Source: Verticillium longisporum (Eukaryota > Ascomycota > Sordariomycetes > Glomerellales > Plectosphaerellaceae). From it: a stretch of DNA of 64,000 nt. The translations under genes were made by a program, and so were the position numbers. Shown here in pieces: positions 35,999 through 48,142 of the stretch. Positions within the stretch are counted from its first letter, which is position 1. Each line of letters starts with the position of its first letter. A model generated the notes under the pieces. The model saw only the letters and a program-made list of their open reading frames with translations, was not told the DNA's origin and made no database searches. Location: positions 1,054,001-1,118,000 of the forward strand of contig JAETXT010000015.1 in NCBI GenBank assembly GCA_019188255.1. The letters are read 5' to 3'.

Positions 35999-36959
35999 CT
36001 GTGTAGACAAGAATGGCAGGCCGTGACGTTGATGGCGCAGACCGGCATTGGCGCCTGGACATGTTGCTATTACAGAGCTCCTGTCGAGGCACTGGTCTTC
36101 CATCTATGATTCCTGTAGCTCATGACGTGATATAGAGCACGAGGCAAGATTCCCGAGATACATCTGCAAGAAGCAAGGTCGTATTGGTGACGCCTCGGCC
36201 GAATACCAAAACGAGTTTCACTCGACTCTCCGGCTATTGCGCCGTAACATGACAAGGTAAAGTCTGCACTGCCTCACGCCTCGATGGCGTCCAGGCCGCT
36301 GCCATCGACTGCGTGTGGCTCTTTACCTCCTGCAACCCAGATATCGGACATGTCGACGAGGACGAGCCATCATGTTGGTACCATGGAAGCAGGGTAGTAG
36401 ACATTTGCTTTTGGCATGGAAAGGATCCAGCGTTGATAACTGGCGCATCAGTTCCATCCACCACGGACATGTCGCCAGCCAGCTTTCTCCATATCAGCCA
36501 GACGTCCATGACAGCGACCAGCATGACCAACTCAAACATCACCAGCGTCAAGGACCCCAACACAGCCTCGCCAGAACACAAATCATCATTGCCGGTATGT
36601 CCGGATCAAAAAGAAGGCTCCGCCATCGGTCAACTCTAGCCTAAACTCATCCGAGACGCCTGATCCCTTCGCCCAACATGGATATCATGGGGGCCGTCGC
36701 GGACTGTGGGGGAAAAATACAAATGTACGGTGTGCGTAGACTCATCAACAGCTCATCCCGTGCCCATCAGCATACGCAGAACGCCGTAGGAAGCCGTAAC
36801 ACGTCGCAGCGGTGATGGGCCATCCAACAGTCTTTCCCTGCTGCAGCCTGCTTTTGCTGCAGCCTGCTTTCCTCTGCTTTCCTTTGCTGCAGCCTGCTTC
36901 GCACTGCAGCCCTCCCGTCTCCCTGTCCCGTGCCCTGGCAGCACTACCAGACACGCAGC
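35999..36959. other. Intergenic, convergent 3' ends of the F-box gene and TVP18
   Basis: No gene I can support. Opposing open frames overlap at 36234-36644 but neither has motifs or codon bias. An interrupted repeat of TGCTGCAGCCTGCTT occurs at 36839-36908. Confidence 0.5.
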
Positions 36960-37694
36960 TTAGACAATCATCTGCGCGACGCCGTGGCCGCCGAGCGTCT
37001 TGGAGCCGACAAAGTCCTGGCCCTTGATGGCGGCGAGCAGGTAGAAAATGCCGGCAATCAGCAGAAAGACGCCGGCGGCGATCAGCGAGGTCCTCGAGGC
37101 GATGGTGCTGAGGAACTGGATGACGGCCATGACGGCGTAGGCGGCGGCGCGCATGTAGTTGGTCGAGACCTTGCGGATGGCTTCGTCGAACTTGGACGAG
37201 GTCGGGCAGATGCGGAGGAGCAGGGGCACCTCGATGAAGAGGATGACAAAGGCGGAGACGCTGCGCACAGGGATGAGCGGTTGTCACGGCGGAGACGGGT
37301 GCGGGGAGGGAGGCTCACAGGGCGAGGGCGCAGAAGATGATGATGACAACGTTAAATGTGAAGATGTTGGCGATGCCCAGCGCCAAGCACAGGATCATGG
37401 CCAAGATGCCGGCCCTGTCGAATGTCAGCTTCTGAGGTACCAGTCTGTATCGGCGAGGGCCCAGCAAGGCTGAACGCCATGGCATCGGGCGTGCAGGCAG
37501 AGCTGCGATGGCTTCGTCGCAGGGGCGATAGCTTCGTCGCAGGGGCCCGAGGAGGATGACGCAAAGGTCAACGCTAGCTTACCATTGTCCGTAGATGCCT
37601 GCGCGGGGTTAGCGAAACGAACTGGCGTCAAGTCAATTGCGTCGAGGAGATGCATACTGAAGTTGCGGGTCTGGAACTCTTCCTTGAGAGTCAT
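36960..37694 (-). CDS. TVP18: Golgi apparatus membrane protein Tvp18
   Basis: Small four-helix membrane protein of Golgi/endosomal vesicles; the biochemical role in the family is undefined. The model is complement(36960..37260, 37319..37414, 37583..37598, 37658..37694), 149 residues, intact. Exon 2 is a 16-nt micro-exon, supported by GTATGC and GTAAGC donors on its two sides and by the family sequence across it (TRNFSIYGQW). Family landmarks are the N-terminal MTLKEEFQTRNFS, the helix ALGIANIFTF, FIEVPLLLRICPTS after helix 2, and the C-terminal KGQDFVGSKTLGGHGVAQMI. Introns are 59, 168 and 58 nt. All phases agree. Confidence 0.94.
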
Positions 37695-40600
37695 GGTGAG
37701 GATGGAGTGATGGTTCTATTGGGGTGAGATGCGCTGGCTATCGGAGCTGTGTCGATCAGGTATCGGAGGCTAATGCCAATCGGATAACGGTCGATAGATG
37801 GTGCTCGTGAATCGTGTCGGGATGGATGGCGGTAGCAGATGCGATGGGGATGGAAAGAGGCGACGTTCTGGGAGAAAAAGTGCTATGTTCGGCAATGGCT
37901 GTGTTGTCGACGAGAGGATCTGTCGTTACCTACAGTGGGTGGGTGTACGTTGCCTCTCGGGGGTCCTGGTTGGCGGGTGGAGGCTGGTCGTGTCTTGGAG
38001 TCTTGCGTGGCCCCACTCTGCTTTGGCCGGGCAGCGGCTCCTCACACACACCTGCCTCGACAACGGCGGGCGCCTTCCCAGGCCTGCGTGTCCTGCGTGT
38101 CCTGCGTGAGGTGTCCTGCAGCCTTGGAATGGCGTGGCGGCAGCTGCGACTGACAGCTGACGGCAAGTGCTGCTGGTGCGCCTTCTGCAAGTGCTACTTG
38201 CCTGCCTTGCAAGTCCTGGTCTTGTCTGCCTTCTCCAAGTCCCTTCTGTCTATGCCTGCCTTGCAGCGATCGCCGTTCGAGCAAAGGACTGAAACACGCT
38301 CTGAACACGTTCTGCTTGACCCTTGGCACGGACTGCCCGTTGGCCCTGCACTGTGTTTTCCTTCGATTGATTGATTGATGGATTCCTTAAACGAGAACAG
38401 AAGCAGCAGATGAGCCGAAGAACTGGTCCCCACGGAAGACACATATACTACTTTGCTCGCATCAGGCACCTACAGCACCGCCTCGCCGCAGCCGTGACGA
38501 ACAAGAGTACGCGTACGTGCCACTGCGCCGCCTCTAGGCGGCGACATGCTGTACTTGACCCAACGTGCACAACGCCAATGGCCCGATGGCCTTCTTCTAC
38601 CAACGCTGGGGCCGTCTGCCCCAACAAGTCATTTGTACGGTGCTGCCGCCCGTGGGGATGCCAACGGCTCTGCTGTGTGCATGTGCCCGACTTCACTTCC
38701 ATCAACATGCGTGTCTCACGAGGGGCCATAGGCAGCGGGTCAGATGCCTTTCTCTGTCTAACACTGATCTTGCAGTTGGGCTCTGGTTTTCTGTCTCTAA
38801 GCACCAGCCACAATCAGTCTTCAAATCTTCAAAGTCATCATTGATCTCAATAGCAACATCATCGCACAGTTCCGATCAAGGCAGAGACAAGTAGGCACTT
38901 CTGATCTGTTGCCGCGCCCTGGGAGCCGTCAGACTGGGGATCGCCAGCCGGCCTGCCTGCCTGTATGCCGCCGAACGACTTGCGCTCGGCCAGAATCGCG
39001 CCGAGCGTCTAGCAGACACTCCAATTCGTCATGCCCATCTGCAAAGGGACAGGCAAGCAGTCAGTCAGGCAGACACGCAAAGAAAGTCTGCCCTCAAGGT
39101 CCTCAGACCTGTCCAGGGGCCGTCGACTACACTAGAAGCTGCCGGCCGACTTGCTACAGGAACGGCATGCCTACACCGACAAGTCCATGTTCATGCGGTC
39201 GAGGACCCTCCCTCTGCCCCCCGCCGCTGTCGAGCTCAGCAAGCTTTCCCCGGATTTTCGAGAAAGAGGAGGGGGGCCAGACAACCAGAGAAAACAGCCC
39301 ACACCACGGCACTGACCACGGGTGAAGCAAGGGAGGGGCATTGGCGAAATGGAGAAGCCTCGTTCGCAGCAAATAGTCCGCGAAATCTGTCAAGTCACGT
39401 TGGCTTCTCTGGCTTCTCTGGGCCCATCTGGGCACCCTGCAAAAGGAAATTCCATGCCACCTCGTGATCGTGAAGAACCCGCCAGTCACGCCCCTGAGCG
39501 TGGCCCAAGACGGACAAGTCCCAAGCCTAACCGGGGGCGCGGGGCGCGGGGCGCGGATGAGGGTCAGGACCTTGCACCGTACAATGGAGGGGCTCTCTCT
39601 GGACTGTTGGCGCGGGCACCAAGTACGGTAGGTTCCCTCCCTTAATGGCACTGTGGATGATGTAGGATGGCGTTTGCCGGGGACAGTGTGGGTTCCCAGT
39701 TCAAACGGAGGAGCCGTCGATTGACGTCGTCTGGGGTCCGTCTTCGATCTGGATCGATCGCACCGGAGGGGAGGGGGGGAGGCCCGTTTTGCAGGACGTC
39801 AGCGAGTTTGGCGAGGGGACCGGTCAAAGTAAAACGGAGGAAAAGCAGCGGTAGTGGTCATACATGGTACTTACAGTAGTCGTTCGACACGGCCTGACAC
39901 TTGCTGCTTTGATGCTTCCATGCCTGGCCGAGCCCCAAAGTGAAGAGACTTGAACTCATGAAAAAGAAAGAAAAAAGAAAAAAAAAAGAAAAAAAGCCTG
40001 CGTCCACCACGACAACAGCGGAAGCAATGGAAGAAGCAGAGAACAATAGACAGCGGGGGTCAGGCGAGGGATGGAAGAAAGGGTATACATGGCGTCATAA
40101 GGCTTGGAGGGGCACTTTTGGAGGGCCTTCCCCACCGCCAAGACGAGAACACTGTGCACCCCAAGAGCCCACGAAGGGGCTCGCGCAACGTCAGCGGAGA
40201 CGGTGGTCCTGAAAACGGCTCGAACCGTCACCTCAGCAAGGAGCCTGACAAGAGCTTGCTCTCTGTTGGAGAGACGGGGGAGGCGAGAGCGAGTTTCTGC
40301 GAAATGACGGTAGGAGAGGAGACGGAGGCGCTGGTCACGGCTCGCTCGTGGTAGCGAGTTGATCGGAGTCGTAGGCCAGCCATCTCCAAATTGCCCAGGT
40401 TGGACGATCCAACCGGTCGGACACCGGCAAGTTGCCAGTTTTGTGAAGCGGTACGGACGCCGGGATTTTGGAGATTCAGGTTTTTTTTCTTTGGGTTAGA
40501 CGGGGGGCGCAAAAGGCAGAATGAGGGGACCGGCACGTCGCCCGGTCAGGCCAGCTGTGATTACATGGTGCCTAGGTACCTATCTAGGCTGCTTTTACAT

Positions 40601-42590
40601 GTAGGTACCTAGGTACTGTACTTGTACTGCTTACAGGAGAAGCTGGCCGCCCTGTTTGTGCGTGCTGACTTGCCCGAACCTCTGGGGAAAGTTGCGTGCC
40701 TTGCGCCCTACCAACCTAGCACCTGCCTCTGTCTACTTTTAGGTCCTGCCCTTCGCGTCAGCACACCAGCAGAAGCTCGAGGAGGAAGCTTTCTTGTCCT
40801 CCCAAGCTCTCGCTGCAGTCAATAGGGGCACCTTGCCTCTCCAGAAACGAGAATGGCCAGCTCGGGGACCGCAACAGCGTCCCGATCAGCTGCCGGTCTT
40901 GCGGTGAGCAATCTCTGCGTCTCTCGTGCGTTCCTGAATGCATGTCGAGATGCGGGTGGACAGACGGGCTGTGGGAATGCGGGCGGTCGAGACATGGGCA
41001 GGGCCCCTCGTGGTCTCCATGGCGGGGCCCTAGGAGACGCCGCACCGTGGAAAGAGGGTGCGTACCTGACAGCTCGCACCGTGAGGTTGCCTACCTAAGG
41101 AACCCAAGGTACAGTACTTTTAGGTAGGCACAAGTACATGTATGCTCGACGACATGACGAGCGATCTGATCAATTCGAGTCTCCCGAGCTCGAACGCCAA
41201 ACAGACGGATCGCCGTCGACGCTTCGCCGTCTCAGTCGTCGGCATGCACCAGCAGCTACAGCCTATTGAGCGAAACAGGCGATCGACAGACACAAAGAAG
41301 CTGACCAGAGCCTCCAGCAAAAGCTTGCCGGCGCGCGGTGCGGTGGAGTCATTACGTGCTCTCAGCAGGACCCACCGACGCTCTAGAACCCAGGGCCTGG
41401 ACAAATGGAGGGGCACCTGTAGGGGATGACCTCGCTGGCTTCGAAGGCTCGCAGGCGTTACGGCGGCGAGGGCAGGCCAGCAGATCATTCGCACCGTGCG
41501 CAATGCAGACCAACGACACAGTGGTCTGCGACGGGGGCATTGACATCCCTGTTTCGCCAGGGAAACGGGCGTCGTGACTGGCCCGCCCGGTGACGAACTG
41601 GCAAGAGCACCGCTTCTGGCCGCTGCTGGTTTCGTCAGTGTATAAGAGGTTGAAGTCATGGTGACTTCCCTCGTCGCGCCCGCCACCGTCTGTTTTTGCT
41701 GCCGCCACTCTTGCTACTTGCTACTTGCTACTTGCTACTTGCTACTTGCTACTACTTGCCTCCATTGATTGACGCTGAGAATCTGTCTTCCTCTTCATTA
41801 AGGCACCCAAAAAACTCTACCAAGAACCCTGAGCTGGAAGAGTCACAAATCACACACCAAGACGCCCAACGATCACTCACAACTTGTAAGTCGGTCATGA
41901 CAAGCTCTGCCTGCCTCTGATCTGTCTCGAAATCTGCCTCTTGCCATGCCGATCTGCCTCTCCACCACCAGGTGGTGATGAAAGGACTCAGAAGGCAAAT
42001 AACAGCAGACATTGCCCTGGGCGCAAGGCGAACCAGAGACAATGCCTCCTGGCCCTCAAGAAGCATCTGACAGTCCCTTATCGCGACGAGTCGTCGTATC
42101 TGGCTGGTGGCGCTTCACCCTCGACACCTCCCTCCCCCGCCCCTAGCTCAAGCGGTGGACTTGCGTTATCTTGAGCTGCCATGTATCAAGGAAAAACATG
42201 GCATTATCATATCGCATCACTCCTATCTCTTTTATCTGCTGCCCCTGACCTTCCCGCCCCCTGACTCTCGCTATCTCTATTCGCTTCTCGCTCCGTTCCA
42301 GAACCGGTCTTTGGGCTGCGGCGACCCAAGGGACGAGCACAAGCACGGCCGTCACTGCTACGAGTCACTGCAACGACGAGTGACAAAGCTTGACCTTGCC
42401 ATTGGAAGCTGCGTTGTGCTTCTGACACACCGCTGCCAACCCGTATGCTAATTACAGACTCTGCGCGTTACAGAACATTTCCGAGTCGATCTTCCCTATC
42501 TCAGCCACGAGCCCAATTGCTGCTTCTTTCGACACTGCGAGCTTTGCTTTCTGCATTACCACACCACACAACCTATACACACGGCATAAC
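37695..42590. other. Gene-poor region of 4.9 kb
   Basis: No recognisable gene. It contains a purine tract of A and G at 39958-39995, TAGGTACC-type words at 40569-40625 and 41090-41135, a 7-bp tandem repeat at 41710-41760, and a CT-rich probable AIM21 leader at the right end. Confidence 0.5.
41710..41760. repeat. Tandem 7-bp repeat (GCTACTT)n
   Basis: About six consecutive copies of GCTACTT in non-coding DNA, roughly 850 bases upstream of the AIM21 start. Confidence 0.9.
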
Positions 42591-45472
42591 ATGTCCACAG
42601 CCGCCACAATGTCGCAACCTCCCACGATTCCTCCTCGCCCTTCCAGGAGTTCAGATCGTCCTGCTCAGGCCGAATCCCAACCAATGGTCCCGCCACGCCC
42701 TATCAAGCGTTTCGACCGCTCCATCTCTCCGAACCCCCACCGATTCGCGCCCTCGCCCATCAACGAGAGCCCCTTCTCCAAGAGCCCCAGGACGAGCCGC
42801 TTTCCCGACAGCAGCCTCGGCGGCCCCATCCAAGACCCTATCCAGCGCCCTGGCAGCGTCAACATGCCCTCCGTTGGCGAGGAGGGCAACGAGTACGAGG
42901 CCGTCCGGTCGAGCACCACGGCCAACCAGCGTCCCGTCTCGCCCGAGCAGACGAGGATGATTGCCGAGGACCTCAAGCTTCACGCCCCGAAGCCCTCCTT
43001 CTCTGCCCAGTCTGCCAAGCAGCGCGTCGCCACCGTCACTCGCACCGACTCTGACAAGGCTGCCTCCTTTGGCATTGGCAGGCCCAGCAGCGGCGAGCTG
43101 CCGCCGAGCTACATCAAGAAGAAGAGGTCCAGTATCGGACAGGCTTCTGAGGCCGGCAGCATTGAAGTCTTTGATGACGAGGAGCACGGCATTCCCGAGA
43201 TTGGCCAGCAGGTGCCCTTGAACCCCCACCTCGGTGATGTCCAGGCCCCTTCGCCGGCTCCCAATGCCCACGGCCAAGAGTCTGCCAGGTCGCATACCCC
43301 TCGCCACCATGGACGCAAGCTCAGTTCGCGCGGCTACCCTGATGCGCCTCCCGGCAGCTACGGCCTCCACGGCCACGGCACACCCAGCAACGACAAGTTT
43401 GAGCGTGCTTGGTACGAGAAGCACCCCGAATCGAAGAAGAGGGAATCCCAGATCTCCCTCCACGATCGCCAGAATGACTTTGCCATGAGTAGCACCGATC
43501 TCAACAAGATTGTTCGCGACACCCGCGAGGCGGGCGTAGGTACGTCGAGTCAAGCGCTTAGTTCCTCTCCCACGTCTGACCAATAAACCAGGCACATCTA
43601 CAAACTACACCGGAACGCCCAGTGAAGAAGTTGGGTACCAGGCTTCCGAAGAGTACGCTCATCGCATGCACTCCCGCCCGGGTTCTGCCGCCCCCAGGTC
43701 CCCGGAGCTGCGTCGCGCTTCTACCCCGCGCAAGGACTCCCCGGCCCCAGCCTCCGCTTCCGTCGCTGTCGATGATGATACCGATGTCATCCATGTCGAT
43801 GCCGACCACAACCGCAGCAGGAGTTTCCTCAACAGCCGCGAGAACCTTGCTCAGGAAGATGAGTACAACACGCCCATCCTTGCTGCCGATGAAGTCGCCA
43901 AGAACCCTCATCACTACAACAAGGACGCCGCCGTCCCTGCCGACCGTCGCGGTAGCTTCCTCGATGATGAGAACTCCAGTCGTCCCAACAGCCGCCCCTC
44001 GAGTCTTTATCACCACGGCTCGCAGTCCCAAGTCGAGCTGACGTCGACCCCTCTGGAGGACGTCACTGAATACGAGCCTCTGTTTCCTGAGGAGGAGGAG
44101 CAGAAGAGAAAGGCTGCTGCCAAGGCTAACGAGCCGCGCCACAAGTTCCCCAGCAAGGATATCTGGGAAGATGCCCCCGACAGCGTCAACGCGACGGCCA
44201 TGGTTTCGACGCCTGAGTTCGAGGAGGAAGATTTCAGTCCGTCGCACCACGAAGTCATCCGTACCGAGACACCGGCGCAGGCCTTTGCCAGGCAACAAGA
44301 GGAACTGGCCGAAAAGGAGTCGCGTCAGTCGCCCGAGAGCTACGGTCTGCGCCAGACGCATGTGCCCAGGCCTCACCCAGCCCAGCGAATGAAGTCCCAT
44401 GAGGCGCGGCCCCATGCCAATCGCTTCCCCAGTCGCGATGTCTGGGAAGACACGCCAGAGAGTCTGATGCATGAGACCACCGTCGACAGCCCCGACCCCG
44501 AGTCTGCCGAGCCGAACGAGTCGAACGATGCCGCTGATGAGACCTCCGCAACCTCGAGGCCTGCGGTGCCTGCTCGCCCGCAAAAGAAGCTCTCCACCGA
44601 CAAGCCTACAATTCCCGAGAGGCCCAAGCCAAGCTCGACACCGAGCGACGAGCGCCTCAAGCCCGTCATCTCCGACAAGCCGAAGCCTCAGGTGCCGGCG
44701 CGCCCCACCAAAACTTTGCCCTCGGGCGTCGATTCCAAGGAGCAGGATGCTGCCCCGAGGCAAAAGCCGGCGGTGCCTGCTCGCCCCGTCGGCAGCAAGA
44801 TTCAGGCCCTGCAGGCCGGCTTCATGTCGGACCTCAACAAACGTCTGCAGCAAGGCCCACAAGCCCCCGCCAAGAAGGAAGAACCCCCAGCGGCAGACAT
44901 GATTGAGGAGAAGGAGAAGGCACCGCTTGCCGACGCTAGGAAAGGCCGCGCCCGCGGTCCTCAGCGCAGGGCCCCTGCGGCGAAGAGCCAGTCGCAGGCC
45001 GCGGATCTTAGGTCCAGTGTGCCCACGTTGAGTTTCTCGCCCCTGAGGACGTGCTGGAGTATCGGTGATGATGGCATCCTTGAGATCGAGAACAGCAAAC
45101 CTCAGCCAAAGAAGGAGGAGCCCGAGATCGAATTCGCACCCGAAGCCGTTGAGGAGGAGTCTGTGCCTGAACCAGAGTCCAATCCTGTCGAGCCTGCCTC
45201 GACAGCATTCAACTGCCGAGAAGGGGATCGACAGTTTTGTGCCGAGCGAGAAGCTAGAGTCCGAGGCTTCCGCGACAAGTACCGAGCAGCAGGTCTCTCC
45301 CGAGGTGACAAAACCTCAGGAGACCGATGCTGCGCCTGTTGAGGAGCCGGCGGAGCAGGTCAAGACGCTGGCCAGCAACACGGCTGGCGAGCCGATCCTG
45401 GAGGCGCAGATTCAGCAGGCCGAGGAGGTGAAGCCTGTCGCGGTCCAGCAGCTGGGTGGCGAGGCCGCGTGA
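42591..45472 (+). CDS. AIM21: Aim21-type actin-patch regulator, one frameshift near the C-terminus
   Basis: Cortical actin regulator; in yeast Aim21 with Tda2 limits barbed-end assembly at endocytic patches. The model is join(42591..43539, 43592..45472), about 942 residues; the intron is 52 nt with a GTACGT donor. The protein is largely disordered, with many SH3-binding PxxPxR-like motifs: IPPRPSR, VPPRPIK, VPARPQK, IPERPKP, VPARPTK and VPARPVG. The conserved core is GSKIQALQAGFMSDLNKRLQ followed by EKEKAPLADARKGRARGPQ. A motif is duplicated: FPSKDIWEDAPDS (about 44144) and FPSRDVWEDTPES (about 44421). The frame changes near 45205-45225 (one base gained or two lost). The acidic C-terminal tail continues in the new frame to the TGA at 45470-45472. 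Confidence 0.88.
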
Positions 45473-46309
45473 ACTGGTCCTTGATAGAATTGCGACATTG
45501 CTTGTCTGAGCACGATTGCTGTTGCGGTTCGTTGTTTGTTTACTGCTGCTTTCATCTCTGTTCTCTACTTGTCGTGGTGGTATGCCCATCATCAGTTACA
45601 TTCCCTGGCTCAAGGCGAGCAAGCAAAAGAGGGGTTGGTTCGAAGCCAGCTCGTCAAGCGTTGTTTAGGTAGCAATACATGACATTGTCTTGCTCAAACT
45701 ATGTTGAAGATTTCGGTGCCATGTTTGTGAGCTTGCGATTGTTACCCCTTGCAGACGGAGGCTCGTCAGCACGGCTGGGCAGTCATGCCGTCCAGCGTAG
45801 CCCCCGCAGTCACTCACGCCGAGACCATGGAGAAGCGCGCGCTCCGGCTAGAGCAAAAGTGTAGCAAACTGGGCGTCAGGGAGGTGCCCGAGGGCGAAGA
45901 CGCCTCCGAGGTCCGCGACTGCCGCGAGCATCCCACGAGGCTCCTCCAGCCGGGCATGAACCCGGGCGACGCCCCCTCCCGCCAGTCGTCGCCGTCACGT
46001 GACGCCCTGTCCAAGTGGCTACTAACACCATGTACGTTGGAACCAGGCCTTGACGAAACAGGGGCTCTAGTAAGGAGGAGAAGGAGAGGAAGCGGGCGCG
46101 GCCGCTTGGCAGTTTCTATAAAGCGAACCGCCCACGCTGGGTCCTGTCTTTTGACTGACCCCGGTTGCCCGGCTCTTTAACACGGCGCAGCACACTTGAG
46201 CAAACCCCATCGCTTCTCGGGCCCAGGCTCCCTCTCTGTATCCACCGGCATCTGACTCGCCGTGGGCGGCATCGGTCACTGTCCGTGGACCGCCGACTGG
46301 CTTCAGAGT
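45473..46309. other. Intergenic; weak coding-like frame 45749-46180
   Basis: A frame at 45749-46180 has some codon bias around 45826-46020 but no recognisable domain. A CTAACACC...CCAG sequence at about 46021-46047 resembles an intron end. I do not call a gene. Confidence 0.35.
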
Positions 46310-46609
46310 ATGGAGGTGCAGTCCGTCCTGCTCGTGATCACCCACTTCCTGGCCTTGGGCTGCGCGGCGGAGGCGTGGCCGGGCCGTGGGTCTCCCTTCT
46401 TCTCGGCTGCTGTCGTGGGCTTCGGGTTGGTTACGAGCTGGGCGTTCCTCTCACTGACACGGCCCTATGTCTTCCAGGGGCTCTTCTGGTCGCTTTCGGG
46501 CCTCTACGCTGGTCTGTTGGTGAGAGGCCCACGGGCGTGGGCGCGGGCCTGTGGAAAGAGGCTGGCTGAGTCGGCGGTCGGCGCGAGGGCGTCCAGGGTG
46601 CGAGGCTAG
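46310..46609 (+). CDS. Hypothetical small membrane protein
   Basis: A 99-residue frame from the ATG at 46310 to a TAG, with G/C-ending codons as in neighbouring genes. It has two or three hydrophobic segments (VQSVLLVITHFLALGCAA, FFSAAVVGFGLVTSWAFLSL, GLFWSLSGLYAGLLV) and a basic C-terminus (WARACGKR...ARASRVRG). I do not recognise the family, and it could be the last exon of a longer gene. It sits at the left border of the low-GC accessory island. Confidence 0.4.
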   Translation: MEVQSVLLVITHFLALGCAAEAWPGRGSPFFSAAVVGFGLVTSWAFLSLTRPYVFQGLFWSLSGLYAGLLVRGPRAWARACGKRLAESAVGARASRVRG

Positions 46610-47944
46610 GGGACCGCAATATGAGGGGAGCTGCTGGGACTGGAAGAGCCGTGGGAGAAATCGCCTGAAAGGCTGTGAAATCGGGCTTCGTGAGAGCCGG
46701 GAGCCGAGAGGTGGTGGCCGGGTGGGGGACTGTTACTGGAAATATCGTGTCGTCGCCCACTTCAGGGCGGCCAAGCCACGTGGTTGATCTGGCTACCATA
46801 GGCTCTAGATAGCGCTTTTCTATTCAGTCTCGCTAAGATCAATCCTAAGCACAAGACGTCTCTAGTAAGTTGGTCCTTCGGAGATGGTAGCATGAGGGTG
46901 GACGCATAGAGATCCAATATTCGTCAACCGTCCCACAGACAGTCCTGATCCCGGATCCGAGGCGATCTCCCAGTCCTATTCAATACCTTGACACAGACCG
47001 AAGAAACTGGAGATATGAAAGATGGTGCTGATGGAGAAGACAATGGTGATGTCTCACTAACGATCTTGACTCGTGAGAAGCCACACTAGAACAAGCGAAT
47101 CCTCCAGCTAGAAAGGTGTCCGACAGTTCAGGCTGCCTCGTTGAACTTGGTATAGGGTCAAAATCCAGGAGAAATTATTATCAAAAAGCAAGTGGTCCTG
47201 GCAAAAGCCTACAACTTCTGAGAATTCCGTTTTCCAAAGAAGCACTCCATTTGAGGAACAATCCAACATAGGGCCTCAACTGCCTATATCTCTTCAGATA
47301 TCACATCTTCAGGTTGACAGAACGCTCGAAAAGACGGGCCAAAGCTTCTACTCCACAACTTTTGTTTTAATCAAGAGAGGGTGCACACGAGGAAAAGTGT
47401 GAGGTCTCCAGCAGAGCTCTTAGCCCTACGTACTTAAATAACATCTATATCGAGAGCTTATGAGCCATCTCACGAGGCTTTCCTGAGCATTGGCTATAGC
47501 GTGAGATGGGACGGGTCTTCATGAGAGGAGTCTCAGGTAACGCCATGTACGTGGGGGTCAAAATGCCTCGTATGTCCACCTATAGCTCTCTTCTTAGAAG
47601 GTTGAATAACTGATGTCCCTCTATAGTTTACAGGCTGCTTGTTGAGAGCGCTTCACTGCTTATGTGAACCCCTATTCAGTACTTTGGCTGTGCCGGTGAG
47701 CTCTGAATAGGTAGGGTAGATGAAATAAGACTTGTGATGTGATTGATGCTATCTCTCTGAATTACCACTACCGACGTGAATCAGATATATCCGTCTGATT
47801 CACCGATCACGTAAGCCGTGGTTCACGTACTCCTTAGAGCTGTGAATCCCGGCCCCGGTGATCACCGTATCGGTGTTTCCCACGGTGATCACCGCCCTAG
47901 GCAATTCCCTAATATTGGTTCAACACTGCTAAAGTTGTTCGCAT
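46610..47944. other. Lower-GC, stop-rich DNA with palindromes at the right end
   Basis: No frame of note. Near the right end are an inverted repeat (GTGAATCAG ... CTGATTCAC, arms 47776-47784 and 47795-47803) and two copies of the palindrome CGGTGATCACCG (47856-47867 and 47883-47894). The region is probably decayed repeat DNA; no element is identified. Confidence 0.45.
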
Positions 47945-48142
47945 TGTCAGGTGGCCCCTATGGAGCCACGGAACAGGGGCTTGGTTAGGGGCTAAGAACT
48001 ACGCGAACGTGTATATAAGGGCTGCGGAGGGCCAGAATTCAGATATATTGCAACCCTATACCTATCATCTACTACCTGCGGACTATGCGCGGAAGACCTC
48101 TTCACTCTGTAGGGCAGAGTCTGCCCTACCCATACTCTGACA
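47945..48142 (+). mobile_element. Solo LTR, copy 1 (198 bp), no target-site duplication
   Basis: Begins TGTCAG and ends CTGACA, the same inverted ends as copies 2 and 3. It shares their internal order: GGGGCTAAG, a GTATATAAG TATA-like box, CTGCGGAGGGCCAGAATT, then CACTCTG near the end. The flanking pentamers (CGCAT and CTACG) differ, so it may have arisen by recombination between elements or have lost its duplication. Confidence 0.8.

Noticed and set aside
36234..36644. Overlapping opposite-strand frames between the F-box gene and TVP18
   Set aside because: Neither has codon bias or motifs, and the hydrophobic start of the minus frame is weak evidence on its own.
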